A DNA stretch of 64,000 bases from an uncultured Lachnospiraceae bacterium (GCA_910579685.1 CAJTVN010000004.1:75575-139574), one strand, 5' to 3'; positions 34,064 to 42,574 are shown, counted from the first letter of the stretch. The notes: generated from the letters alone by a model not told the origin. Program-made: numbers and translations.

Positions 34064-36025
34064 CTACCCCTTCCTGTAATACTGCGCCTGTGCGTTCCAC
34101 AGCTTGCTGTACATCCCCTCCCCGTCCCGCAAAAGCTCCTCATGGCTCCCCCTCTGCAGGATCTCTCCTGCGCCAAACACAAGGATCTCATCGCAGAAAC
34201 GGCAGGAGGAAAGCCTGTGGCTGATATAAATGGCAGTCCGATCCCCCACGATCTCGTTAAATCTGGTATAGATCTCATACTCCGCCTCCGGGTCGAGAGC
34301 CGCCGTCGGCTCATCCAGTATGATAAAGGGCGCATTGTGGTACAGGCTTCTGGCGATCGCCACCTTCTGGGCCTCCCCTCCGGAGATCTTCACCCCTTTT
34401 TCATCCAGATCCCTGTAAAGAATAGTGTCCAGTCCCTCAGACCGGGCGTCAAGCCACTGAGAGAGGCCCGCCATCCGGACACAGGCAAGGGCCCTCTCCC
34501 GGTCATAGCCGTCTTCCTTCCCTGCGCATCCTGACCGGCGCCCGGCAGGCAGCGGCGTCCCTGTTCCGTCCCAGCTCCCGGCGGCCACATTTTCCCCAAG
34601 GCTCACGGAAAGGAGCTGGAAATCCTGAAAAACCACGGAAAACACGCTCAGATATTCCCGGTAATTGTACTTCCTGATATCAATGCCGTTTAACAGGATC
34701 ATCCCTTCCGTGGGATCGTACAGACGGCACAGAAGCTTAATAAAGGTGGTCTTGCCACAGCCGTTTTCTCCCACTACCGCCAGACGCTCCCCCACCCGGA
34801 ATTTCAGGGAAATATTTTTCAGTGCGTAATTCTCCGTGTGAGGATACTTGAAACTCACATTCCGAAACTCCACCTCATACCTCCGGTCGGAACGTTTCTC
34901 CACGGTCAGGCTTCCCTGGTACATCTCGTTGGGAATATCCAGAAATTCAAAGGTGATTTTGAGCGCCTCGCTGTTCACCGCCGCTTCCCCGAGCACTTTA
35001 AGGATGCCCGAGAGCCCTGTGGAAAACGCCATGATACCGCCGATGTAGCGTGTCACGGCCCCCACCCCGAAAGCGCCGCCAAAAGCTTTCAGGCACACAA
35101 ACAGGTAAGCCACTCCCAAAAAGCTTCTGGAAACCGCCTCGGACATGGCAAAGAGAGCTCCCATCCTTCCTCTGGCATCCCTTCCCAGACCGGACATAAA
35201 GCCGGTTTTGGGATCCGTAAGCTTCCGGTATTCTTCCACGCCAAAAATATCCTGTCTGTAAATCCGCATATCCAGCGCCCTTTTCTCTTCCCGAAACAGG
35301 TCGATCCGGAAAAAGTAGGACCGGTTTCCAAACATCATCTCTTCCCCGTGCGCCAACACTCGCCTCTCCCCCAGGGTGGCGAGATAAGGGGAAAGCAGAA
35401 TCACTCCGATCATCACCAAAGCCATAACCAGCATGCAGGCCGGATGGTTCAGCAGGGTAAGCCAGCCCGCCTGATCCGGCACCGGAAGAAGAAACAGAGA
35501 TGCGGTGAGTGCCGCAGCTCCCACCATACGAAACAGTTCCTCCGTCAGACTGGCAAACTGCCAGTATACCTTTCCGAGGCCACAATCCATCCAGATTTCT
35601 CTCTGCCGCACCCGGTCAAGCAGTTCCTGGGTGGAGGCGTCGTCCGCCGCCGCAAAGTCCATGGACAGGAGCTTGCGCAGGATGCGCACCTCCCCGCGGT
35701 AATACAGATTGGCGGCAAGAGCCTGCCTCCATCGAAAAAGCAGGGCCTTTAACAGACAGGCCGCCGCATCCCCCGCAAGCAGGACGATAACCCACTTCGT
35801 CAGCAATTCCGGCCTTCTCTCCCCGGCCAGCTCGTCCAGCAGGCGGGCGGAGAAATAGAGGGTCAGATAAGGGACCAGCGCCGCAGCAAGCGCATGGAAT
35901 CCTGTGACGACAAAGAGCTTTGGATATTCCGAAAGCCAGAGAAGCAGCGCCCTTTTGTTGAGCGCCCAGGCCTCTGTCCATGGAATTTTTTTCTCATCGT
36001 AATCACGCTTACGCTTATTTTTCAT
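34064..36025 (-). CDS. ABC exporter, fused permease-ATPase, second subunit
   Basis: A 653-residue half-transporter with a six-helix membrane domain (to about residue 350) and an ATPase domain: Walker A VVGENGCGKTTF, Q-loop VVFQDFQLL, signature ISGGEAQKVAIARSL, Walker B FIILDEPTAALDP and H-loop YISHRLSS. An insert of about 30 residues (AAGSWDGTGTPLPAGRR...) sits between Q-loop and signature. It has no peptidase domain. ATG 36025 has GGAGAGCAGGAAG upstream and overlaps the preceding gene by 11 bases, so the two subunits are coupled and should form a heterodimer. The substrate is unknown; the LytTR system upstream suggests a peptide or antimicrobial. Confidence 0.87.
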   Translation of the reverse strand: MKNKRKRDYDEKKIPWTEAWALNKRALLLWLSEYPKLFVVTGFHALAAALVPYLTLYFSARLLDELAGERRPELLTKWVIVLLAGDAAACLLKALLFRWRQALAANLYYRGEVRILRKLLSMDFAAADDASTQELLDRVRQREIWMDCGLGKVYWQFASLTEELFRMVGAAALTASLFLLPVPDQAGWLTLLNHPACMLVMALVMIGVILLSPYLATLGERRVLAHGEEMMFGNRSYFFRIDLFREEKRALDMRIYRQDIFGVEEYRKLTDPKTGFMSGLGRDARGRMGALFAMSEAVSRSFLGVAYLFVCLKAFGGAFGVGAVTRYIGGIMAFSTGLSGILKVLGEAAVNSEALKITFEFLDIPNEMYQGSLTVEKRSDRRYEVEFRNVSFKYPHTENYALKNISLKFRVGERLAVVGENGCGKTTFIKLLCRLYDPTEGMILLNGIDIRKYNYREYLSVFSVVFQDFQLLSVSLGENVAAGSWDGTGTPLPAGRRSGCAGKEDGYDRERALACVRMAGLSQWLDARSEGLDTILYRDLDEKGVKISGGEAQKVAIARSLYHNAPFIILDEPTAALDPEAEYEIYTRFNEIVGDRTAIYISHRLSSCRFCDEILVFGAGEILQRGSHEELLRDGEGMYSKLWNAQAQYYRKG

Positions 36026-37898
36026 CTTCCTGCTCTCCTTTCCTGTGGTCAAAACCGCCCTTTCCCGTTTTTCCTTCGGCTTCCGGTCCTTCCACATAAT
36101 ATTTGCTCTGGATCTCGAACAGCCGGGCATAGCTCCCGCCCAGTAAAAGCAGCTCCTCGTGGGTTCCCTCCTCCGCAATCCTTCCCTTCTCAAGAAGGAT
36201 AATCCGGTCGCAAAACCGGGTGGAGGCCAGCCTGTGGGAGATAAAGACAGAAGACTTCCCCTTTGTCAGATCCCGGTATTTCTCATAAATGTCGCTCTCC
36301 GCCAAAGCATCCAGGGCCGCAGTGGGTTCGTCCAGGATCATCACCGGGCTGTCCCGGTACAGAAGCCTTGCCATCATCAGCCTCTGCAGCTCACCGCCGG
36401 AAAACTCCGGCGCATCCTCATACACTTCCTTGCACAGATGGGTATGATACCCCTGTGGAAGACCCTCGATCTTCCCGCCGAGCCCCGCCTTTTCCACGCA
36501 TTCCCGCACCCTTTCCATGTCCGTTTTCCCGTCAAAGGAAGCCACATTCTCCGCCACCTCCCCGGCCAGCAGGGAAAAGTCCTGGAACACCGCTCCAAAA
36601 AGCCGGTAATAGTCCCTGCGGTTAAATTCACGGATATCCACACCGTCAAGCAGCACCGCCCCCTCGCTTGGATCGTAAAAACCGCAAAGCAGCTTGATCA
36701 GAGTGGTTTTCCCGGCTCCGTTGGCTCCCACCACCGCCAGCTTTTCTCCCGGATGAAGAGTGAGATTCAGGTGGGAAAAGACGCTGCTCTCCGATCCCGG
36801 ATAGCGGAAGGTCACGTCCCTAAGCTCAATCGTGCAGCCATTCCCCGGGTCCCCCGCAAGAGATTTTCCCTCCCGGAAACGGAAAACCTCCTCATAATCG
36901 CAGAGCTTTCGGATATGGCAAAGTTCCATGCTCTGTCTGTGCAGTTTGGAAAAGCCGCCCATGATTCCGCCCACCCAGGCGGTAAAACCGCTGGCCGCCG
37001 TAAAATACAGCAAAAACTCTGACACGCCGAGATTCCCCCGAAGTGTCATCTGCAAAAGCCAGCCATAGGCAATCCCGTTTCGCAGAAAGGTTAGGGCAAT
37101 ATCCAGCAGGTCCGCAAAAAGATACGCCCGCTCCCGGCGCAGATGAAAATCTTCCTGGGCTTTCAGACACTTGTCAAGAAGCTCCCCCAGCCAATCCCCG
37201 ATTCCAAAGATGCGCACATCCTTTGCCAGCCTGCGGTCCCTCACCTTATCCCGGAAGTAGAAGAACCGGTTTTTGATCTGCGCCTCCTCCTGCCTGTGCC
37301 GGTATCCCCATCCGTTGATGCGGCTGCTGACCAGAAAACCCGCTGCTGCCGCAATAAGAGTCACCGTCACGATCACAGGCTCCACATGAGTCAGAAGATA
37401 CAGGTAAATGGCAAAGCCCAGCAGATTCTGCAGGATCCCGGCAAAGGTATTCCAGATCTCCTCCGCAGGCGAACTGTTTCCCATGGAAGCGTCCGTTGCC
37501 TTTGCAAACAGACGGATAAAGTCCTGGCTCTCCCGCACCGGATAAGAGCAGGTTCCCACCTTTTTCCACATTTTGCCGATTATGCCAAGACGTACCGGCA
37601 CCCGGACCGTCATCTGGTTATTCTCCAGATAAGCGGACAATGCATGGACTCCCATGATCCCCAGGGAAAAGAAACCGATGGTGCCAAGGAGCTCTCCCAG
37701 GCTCTCACGCCGCTCCAGTCTTCCCAGGATCACCGGCGCCCCGTACAGCTCCAGGAGCGAGGCCGTCACCACCAGCAGGGCCTGCAGCACCGTCATCCAG
37801 AGCACGGCAGGGTTTGTCTCCATGGCCTGCCTTATCATAAACAGGGAATTGTCAAACACTCCGTATTTTCCGGAGATTTTGATTTTGTCAGATTTCAC
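36015..37898 (-). CDS. ABC exporter, fused permease-ATPase, first subunit
   Basis: A 627-residue half-transporter. The membrane domain begins with NPAVLWMTVLQALLVVTASLL; the ATPase domain has Walker A VVGANGAGKTTL, Q-loop AVFQDFSLL, signature FSGGELQRLMMARLL, Walker B VMILDEPTAALDA and H-loop FISHRLAS. The start is a GTG at 37898 placed behind GGAGAGGA; the open frame continues upstream, but through the promoter. It is the first gene of a two-gene exporter operon, preceded by a LytTR-type direct repeat. No leader-peptidase domain and no neighbouring precursor peptide gene were found. Confidence 0.87.
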   Translation of the reverse strand: MKSDKIKISGKYGVFDNSLFMIRQAMETNPAVLWMTVLQALLVVTASLLELYGAPVILGRLERRESLGELLGTIGFFSLGIMGVHALSAYLENNQMTVRVPVRLGIIGKMWKKVGTCSYPVRESQDFIRLFAKATDASMGNSSPAEEIWNTFAGILQNLLGFAIYLYLLTHVEPVIVTVTLIAAAAGFLVSSRINGWGYRHRQEEAQIKNRFFYFRDKVRDRRLAKDVRIFGIGDWLGELLDKCLKAQEDFHLRRERAYLFADLLDIALTFLRNGIAYGWLLQMTLRGNLGVSEFLLYFTAASGFTAWVGGIMGGFSKLHRQSMELCHIRKLCDYEEVFRFREGKSLAGDPGNGCTIELRDVTFRYPGSESSVFSHLNLTLHPGEKLAVVGANGAGKTTLIKLLCGFYDPSEGAVLLDGVDIREFNRRDYYRLFGAVFQDFSLLAGEVAENVASFDGKTDMERVRECVEKAGLGGKIEGLPQGYHTHLCKEVYEDAPEFSGGELQRLMMARLLYRDSPVMILDEPTAALDALAESDIYEKYRDLTKGKSSVFISHRLASTRFCDRIILLEKGRIAEEGTHEELLLLGGSYARLFEIQSKYYVEGPEAEGKTGKGGFDHRKGEQEDEK

Positions 37899-37932
37899 AG
37901 GTCTATCCTCTCCTTTTCGTTTTCTGCCGTTA

Positions 37933-37996
37933 ACTATAGCACAAAAATCCCCCGCAGGCATATTTCGGGGACGAAATGCACTCTACGGGGGACAAA
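37933..37996 (-). promoter_or_regulatory. Exporter promoter with LytTR-type direct repeats
   Basis: Minus strand: two copies of a GTCCCC-centred repeat, in TTTGTCCCCCGTA (about 37984-37996) and TTTCGTCCCCGAA (about 37963-37975), exactly 21 bp apart, followed by a TATAGT -10 (37933-37938). There is no -35 hexamer. LytTR regulators such as AgrA bind direct repeats with this spacing next to weak promoters, so this is the likely target of the regulator encoded at 38766. Confidence 0.6.
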
Positions 37997-37997
37997 A

Positions 37998-38059
37998 GAT
38001 TTCCGCCTGTGCGCTCCGGGTCGGGGCTATGGCAGACCCGGAGCGCACAGACGGAAATC
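37998..38059 (-). terminator. Long hairpin terminator after the LytTR operon
   Basis: Two 25-base arms (37998-38022 and 38035-38059) pair with a single mismatch around a 12-base loop; on the minus strand the stem is followed by TTTTG. It is 20 bases after the kinase stop and shields the exporter promoter from read-through. Confidence 0.75.
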
Positions 38060-38079
38060 CTTTTATTTCCTATGTAATT

Positions 38080-38754
38080 TCACTGCGGCAGCAAAACCTC
38101 CGTGGTAAACGCTCCATCCTCGCTGTTGCGGCTGATATAGCCCTGATACCGCTCCACAATGGTGTCAATGCGCACCAGCCCGCAGCCCCTCCCCGGGCCC
38201 TTGGTGGAAAAAAAGCGTCCGTTCTCCTTCTTCTGCTTCCCGAGCGCCGTGCTGTTGGTGAAGGACATATAAAGCTGGGTATTTTTCATCTCCATATACA
38301 CCCGTATCATCCTCTCATCCGCCGGCAGGGCCATGCACGCCTCAATGGCGTTATCAAAAAGATTCCCCAGGATGATGCAGAGGTCGATCTGCGAGATGGA
38401 CAGCGCCACCGGCACATGGGCGTCCGCCGTCACCCGGATCTCCTTTGACCTTGCAAGAGAGATCTTGCTGTTTAAAATGATATCCGTCATACGGTTGCCC
38501 GTCTTCAGCGCCAGATCCACCGCGTCCAGATCCTCCCCAAGGGCATCCAGATAACCGGAAGCCGCCTGCACATCACCCATGGCCAGGTAGCTTTTCAGAA
38601 CCTGGATATGGTTCCGGTAATCATGCCGCCAGCCCCGCATCTGCCGGTACATATTTTCCACCTCGGCATAATGACTGGCCAGAAGACTGCTCTGGTAAGC
38701 CGCAATCCGCCTGTCGATTCTTTTTTCCCAAAATGATAGCTTTGGCAGCCGCAT
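38080..38754 (-). CDS. GHKL-type sensor kinase without membrane domain
   Basis: A 224-residue kinase of the kind that pairs with LytTR regulators. It starts with a short helical part, then the histidine box in MRGWRHDYRNHIQVLKSYL and a GHKL ATPase domain: LGNLFDNAIEACMAL (N box) and GRGCGLVRIDTIVERYQG (G box). Usual relatives carry five to seven membrane helices in front; here there are none, so it is either shortened or senses inside the cell. ATG 38754 has GGAGGTCT directly upstream and lies 11 bases after the regulator gene. Longer frames would overlap that gene wholly and are rejected. Confidence 0.82.
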   Translation of the reverse strand: MRLPKLSFWEKRIDRRIAAYQSSLLASHYAEVENMYRQMRGWRHDYRNHIQVLKSYLAMGDVQAASGYLDALGEDLDAVDLALKTGNRMTDIILNSKISLARSKEIRVTADAHVPVALSISQIDLCIILGNLFDNAIEACMALPADERMIRVYMEMKNTQLYMSFTNSTALGKQKKENGRFFSTKGPGRGCGLVRIDTIVERYQGYISRNSEDGAFTTEVLLPQ

Positions 38755-38765
38755 AGAGACCTCCG

Positions 38766-39461
38766 TCAAAAATAATGGATCATCGCCCGGTTCATGTCCT
38801 CGTAGAGCCTGCGGGAGAGGGGAAGCTGCCTCCCATCCTTTAAAATCACCTGCGTCCTGGTGATCTTCCTCACAAAGTGAAGATTTACGATCTGCGACCT
38901 TCCCGTGCGGAAAAACCGCCCGTCCAGCTCTCTCTCCAACTCGCTTAACGGCTTTTTCACCGTGCAGGCATCCTGTCCGTAAACGGTCACGTAATTTTTC
39001 CAGACCTCCAGATAACGGATCTCCCGAAGCGGCACCCGCACCACTTCGCCGGAGGCGGCAAGGCACAGCTCCTTCTCCCTGCCCTCCAGGCGCTCTGCGG
39101 CCCTGTCCAGGACGGAGCGCAGCTTGTCCTGCGTCACCGGCTTGAGCAGGTAGTGGAGCGCTTCCACGTCATATCCCTGTGCGATATAATCCATGTAGCC
39201 CGTGATAAAGATGATCTGCACCAGACGGTCTTCCTTGCGGATCCTCTCCGCCAGCTCCACGCCGCTCATCTTTCCCATCTCGATATCCAGAAGCAGAAGG
39301 TCAAAGGACTTGTCCTGTTCATACTGAAAAAGAAAGGCCTCCGCCGACGGAAAGCTCTCGATCCGCAGGGCGGTCTGCGAATCCCTCGCCCATTTTTCCA
39401 GAAAGCCTCTCAGATAATCGATATCCGCCTGATTGTCGTCACAGATTGCCACCCGGTACAT
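38766..39461 (-). CDS. LytTR-family response regulator
   Basis: A 231-residue regulator with a receiver domain (AICDDNQADIDYL, phospho-acceptor in LLLLDIEMGKMSGVEL, FITGYMDY, LLKPVTQ) and a LytTR DNA-binding domain (about 135-230; VPLREIRYLEVWKNYVTVY and FFRTGRSQIVNLHFVRKI, ending RLYEDMNRAMIHYF). Members such as AgrA, VirR and ComE control peptide signalling, bacteriocin or exporter genes. AAAGGAGGA precedes ATG 39461. It is the first gene of its operon and probably binds the 21-bp-spaced repeats before the exporter genes. Confidence 0.92.
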   Translation of the reverse strand: MYRVAICDDNQADIDYLRGFLEKWARDSQTALRIESFPSAEAFLFQYEQDKSFDLLLLDIEMGKMSGVELAERIRKEDRLVQIIFITGYMDYIAQGYDVEALHYLLKPVTQDKLRSVLDRAAERLEGREKELCLAASGEVVRVPLREIRYLEVWKNYVTVYGQDACTVKKPLSELERELDGRFFRTGRSQIVNLHFVRKITRTQVILKDGRQLPLSRRLYEDMNRAMIHYF

Positions 39462-39562
39462 AAAATCCTCCTTTATTCCTACGGGATATTTCACTTGCCC
39501 ATTACCACCATACACTCTTTTTCGCAGAATGCCACGCCATATTTTATGAGCCTCTTTACTCT

Positions 39563-39691
39563 TTACTGTTCAAAGGCGGCGGCATACCTGCGGTCCTCCA
39601 TCCGCTTAAGCGCTTTGGCGCATCCCTTTTCCAGATTTCCGCATTCGGTATCGCCCGCCTGTCTACATACAGTATAGCCGTTTTCCTTTTT
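39563..39691 (-). pseudogene. Probable fragment of a PD-(D/E)XK nuclease-like (DUF1703) gene
   Basis: The minus-strand frame reads MKKENGYTVCRQAGD and then LEKGCAKALKRMEDRRYAAAFEQ before a stop. The last part resembles the C-terminal segment of AAA-ATPase/DUF1703 proteins, in which a helix ending QIEDRRYA is followed by about 25 more residues that are absent here. I take it as a decayed remnant; the fragment is too short for certainty. Confidence 0.4.
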
Positions 39692-39992
39692 CATGACAAT
39701 AAACTTGCACGGAACGACAATCGCAATGGTTAAGAAAAGCAGTAAAATCAAATATGGCTATCAGGGTGGCAGATACAGCATCAAAGAAATCTATAAACAG
39801 TGCAGAAAACGTAGAGGACGGCACAGCTTCCCTGGTGATCTCCCCGCCCTGTAACCAGGACGCAAAAAAGCGGATGTTGCGCAGATACTTTTCCACGGTG
39901 GCCTTCTGGTGCTCCTCCGCCTTCAAGCACTGTTCAAACTCCGCTATTTTCCGTTCCGTCAGCATGCTGTTGTCTTTTTCCATAACCGTCAT
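39663..39992 (-). pseudogene. Truncated tyrosine recombinase (N-terminal domain only)
   Basis: From ATG 39992 (behind AGAGGAAGGG) the frame gives MLTERKIAEFEQCLKAEEHQ and KATVEKYLRNIRFFASWLQGG, a good match to the SAM-like core-binding domain of phage-type integrases. After about 60 residues the similarity ends in unrelated, hydrophobic sequence, and no catalytic domain (R...HxxR...Y) follows. It is the stump of a recombinase gene. The whole stretch 39462-40078 contains only these two fragments. Confidence 0.6.
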
Positions 39993-40078
39993 AACCGTGC
40001 CCTTCCTCTGTCTGTGGATTGCTGTCATAAGTTTCCACGGTTATTTTTGGTAGTATTGAAAAACCGATGTTTATCTTT

Positions 40079-40672
40079 TTAGAGGACATCTTTCTTTCCC
40101 AGCTTTGGAAAACAAATAACAGGCTCCGGCTCTTTCCTGTGCTCTGCGATTATCTTCTCCATCCAGGCCATATCGTACCAGGTTCCGAATTTGTACCCGC
40201 ATTTGTGAAATATCCCCACCATCTCATATCCCATATGGTTGTGAAACTGCACGCTGTTATTTGACAGATGCTCATCCTCCTGTTTTGTACAGCCGATACA
40301 GGCATTGAGATTCGTGATATTCTGGGCTCTTGAAATCTCTTCCAGAACCTGATACAGCTTCTTTCCGATGCCCATTTTGCGCTTATCCTCTTTCAGGTAA
40401 ATGCTCACCTCCGCCGACCAGTCATAGGCCGCCCTTCCCACAAACGGGCCGGTATAGGCGTAACCCAGGATTTCCCCTCCGCTCTGTGCCACAAGGAAGG
40501 GATACCTTTTCAGCGTATTCACAATTCTCCTGCGAAATTCTTCAATGCCAGGAACCTCATACTCAAAGGTAATTGCCGTCTTTATCACATAAGGGCCATA
40601 GATCGCAAGAAGCTCCTTTGCATCCTCCGGTTCCGCCGTGCGGATCATCACTTCTCCCAGCTTTGTCTGCAT
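40079..40672 (-). CDS. GNAT acetyltransferase, phosphinothricin acetyltransferase-like
   Basis: A 197-residue acetyltransferase. It opens with VMIRTAEPEDAKELLAIYGPYV and has ITFEYEVPGIEEFRRRI, ILGYAYTGPFVGRAAYDWSAE and the acetyl-CoA loop EDKRKMGIGKKLYQVLEEI, the pattern of the Pat/YncA-type GNAT branch, which acetylates amino groups of compounds such as methionine sulfoximine or phosphinothricin. The natural substrate is unknown. ATG 40672 follows GGGAGGC; ATG 40648 with GGGAG is an alternative. The preceding gene overlaps it by 110 bases in another frame. Confidence 0.82.
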   Translation of the reverse strand: MQTKLGEVMIRTAEPEDAKELLAIYGPYVIKTAITFEYEVPGIEEFRRRIVNTLKRYPFLVAQSGGEILGYAYTGPFVGRAAYDWSAEVSIYLKEDKRKMGIGKKLYQVLEEISRAQNITNLNACIGCTKQEDEHLSNNSVQFHNHMGYEMVGIFHKCGYKFGTWYDMAWMEKIIAEHRKEPEPVICFPKLGKKDVL

Positions 40673-41084
40673 AACTGCCTCCCTCTCCTCTCAACTTATT
40701 TTCCACCTTCTTGGGAACCTTTATCACTCCGAACCTCCACAGCAGGCTGTAGCTGTAGCTTACCCCCCGCACGTCAGCGATCTCTTTCGGGCGGGAAAAC
40801 ACAGTATCCTTACTCTCGATTGCCCGCTCAAAGGCAATCTTTACTGAACTCCAGGCCAAAGACTTGCTGTTTTCCCGCCGGTCGATGAACAGCTCCTTTG
40901 TAAGCCCGCCTCTGCGCCCGGTCTTAAGCGTGTAGGTAAAGGGCAGCCCGGAGATCGTATAAAAAGGATATTCCTGAAAAGCGATGATGCACCTCCACAG
41001 ATTGTCTTCTGTACAATTCTCTCTCAGATCGTTTACCGCCCTATTCCGTTCCTTACATCGTTGTGTTCCCTGTATTTCTGCCAT
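40563..41084 (-). CDS. Conserved-looking hypothetical protein with overlapping 3' end
   Basis: A 173-residue soluble protein that I do not recognise. The first 130 residues look like a real protein (NDLRENCTEDNLWRCIIAF, GLPFTYTLKTGRRGGLTKEL, FIDRRENSKSLAWSSVKIAF, YSLLWRFGVIKVPKK) and have a good start, GAGGAAAAACG before ATG 41084. The last 37 residues run into the GNAT gene in another frame and have the glycine/cysteine-rich look of a shadow. Loss of an original stop near KVENKL is a likely explanation. A TATAAT lies about 65 bases upstream. Confidence 0.55.
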   Translation of the reverse strand: MAEIQGTQRCKERNRAVNDLRENCTEDNLWRCIIAFQEYPFYTISGLPFTYTLKTGRRGGLTKELFIDRRENSKSLAWSSVKIAFERAIESKDTVFSRPKEIADVRGVSYSYSLLWRFGVIKVPKKVENKLRGEGGSYADKAGRSDDPHGGTGGCKGASCDLWPLCDKDGNYL

Positions 41085-41179
41085 CGTTTTTCCTCAGCAT
41101 ACCGCCGGTTTCACCCGCAGTACTGTATTCCGCATATTTGTCCTATTATAGCACATCTCAATATGCTTTTTCCAGACTC

Positions 41180-41203
41180 AAAAAGGACGGCCGGCGCCGT
41201 CCT
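41180..41203 (-). terminator. Terminator of the 105-residue protein gene
   Basis: Minus strand AGGACGGC-GCCG-GCCGTCCT followed by TTTT, ten bases after the stop at 41214. A compact GC-rich stem with a T tract. Confidence 0.8.
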
Positions 41204-41213
41204 CTTTCTGCAT

Positions 41214-41531
41214 TTAAATCTGTATTTTGCTGTTCAGCATTCCGGCGGCTCTTCTTCCCGCCGCAAACATCCGCTCCATCTCCGTATGGGGGTCTGTCTT
41301 TGCACCCTCCTTTTGGGAAGCCGTATCCTGGTTCTCTTTCACCTTCGTGCCGGCCGTGCCTTTTCCGCCCTTCTCGCACTCCTCGGTAAGAGTGTCCATA
41401 CACTGGCCCTCCACCATCACATGCATCTGGTAAATGCCTTTTTTTATTTTTTCCTCTTCCTTTTTGCGTCTCTCCACTTTACTGAGCTGCTGCTGTTTAA
41501 ACTCCTGAATATCTCCTATCGCCGCAAACAT
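41214..41531 (-). CDS. Small charged hypothetical protein
   Basis: A 105-residue hydrophilic protein of unknown function. It has a lysine/glutamate-rich helix (LSKVERRKKEEEKIKKGIY) that could form a coiled coil, a middle rich in Gly, Lys and Thr, and the end MFAAGRRAAGMLNSKIQI. The start ATG 41531 has CGGAGGG closely upstream; the frame is open farther but without a better start. A strong terminator follows. No family is recognised. Confidence 0.55.
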   Translation of the reverse strand: MFAAIGDIQEFKQQQLSKVERRKKEEEKIKKGIYQMHVMVEGQCMDTLTEECEKGGKGTAGTKVKENQDTASQKEGAKTDPHTEMERMFAAGRRAAGMLNSKIQI

Positions 41532-41647
41532 CTTTTTCCCTCCGTTTCTGCCTCCATGCAAGCCTTTTCTTCTAATCATTTCGGACATCTTTGTCCTGCG
41601 CTTAACACCTTTGGCACAAAACGAAGTTTTTTCGTAACGAATCCGTC

Positions 41648-42574
41648 CTACCTGTTTACAGACACGGCCATCCTGTGGTACGTATGCCGCACTCCGCGGA
41701 CCGCAACGGAATAGGTCATGATATTCTCCGGCAAAGCCATCCCCGGATATCCGGTATCCCCGATATGATGGATGTCGGTTCCGGCCATCTTGCACATGAG
41801 GGCGATTCTCCTTATGGTATCCGTATCCGCCCCTTCCTGGGAGGTTCCGATTGCCGTGATGGCCAGCGCTCCCCGGCCATGAGCATGGGCGATCAGGGCT
41901 CTTACATATTCCATGGTGATTCCGGGAACGGTTCCCGGGGCCGGAAGCAGTATGATGTCTGCGCCCGCCTCAATAAATTCGTCAATATCGCTTTTCGTGA
42001 TGATCGCCTCGCCGCCCTCGCCAAGGACTCCGCTGGCGTGCATCTTGCCGGCCGCAAGAACCAGCTTGTCCCCAAGCCCGGCTGAAATCGACCGAAGGGA
42101 ATCCGTGATCGCCCGGTTGCTGACACCGTTCCCCGGGTTACCGGTAAGAAGTACCAGATCCACGCCCATCTGCCATGCCCTGTGCGCATTGGCAGCCGTG
42201 GCTTTTCTTCCCTCGGACATCCTCCACAGGGTTTCGTCGTTCGCCGCCGCCATCCTTTCTTCCACGGGCTCCAGATTAATCCCGATCATTCTTCCGGTCA
42301 GGCGCTTCAATTCCCGCACGGTATCCTCGGGCAGCACCTTCGGCAGGCCGTTTATCACCGGCTTATCCACGTCAAACATGTTAAGCAGCAGAATATCCGC
42401 TCCCATGGATGCGGCAAATTCCGCATTTGTCACATCCACAAGCATGGGCATGGTGATACCGATGCTCTCACATGCGATCACCCGCCCCTCGCTTGCGGCG
42501 ATGGAGCTCAGATAATCCTTTTTTGTAAAATTCCTTAAATCAGAAGCCGTACAATCCAACATTCTCTTTGCCAT
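41648..42574 (-). CDS. TIM-barrel-like protein of the DUF7916 kind
   Basis: A 308-residue soluble protein. LDCTASDLRNFTKKDYLSSI, ASEGRVIACESIG, ILLLNMFDVDKPVINGLP, MGVDLVLLTGNPGNGVSN and GADIILLPAPGTVPGITMEY are regular beta-alpha repeats of a barrel enzyme. Relatives have been annotated loosely as haloacid-dehalogenase-like hydrolases and later as DUF7916; a true HAD DxDxT motif is not present. The activity is unknown. It is the last gene of the mgl transport operon, with AGGAGGG before its ATG, which suggests work on an imported sugar or its product. Confidence 0.6.
   Translation of the reverse strand: MAKRMLDCTASDLRNFTKKDYLSSIAASEGRVIACESIGITMPMLVDVTNAEFAASMGADILLLNMFDVDKPVINGLPKVLPEDTVRELKRLTGRMIGINLEPVEERMAAANDETLWRMSEGRKATAANAHRAWQMGVDLVLLTGNPGNGVSNRAITDSLRSISAGLGDKLVLAAGKMHASGVLGEGGEAIITKSDIDEFIEAGADIILLPAPGTVPGITMEYVRALIAHAHGRGALAITAIGTSQEGADTDTIRRIALMCKMAGTDIHHIGDTGYPGMALPENIMTYSVAVRGVRHTYHRMAVSVNR

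Noticed and set aside
34064..36193. Longer start for the second exporter subunit
   Set aside because: The extra 56 residues are Arg/Lys-rich shadow sequence of the upstream ATPase gene; ATG 36025 has a proper ribosome binding site.
34064..39461. Lantibiotic or other RiPP cluster
   Set aside because: The exporter-LytTR set suggested it, but no precursor peptide, modifying enzyme or C39 peptidase domain could be found.
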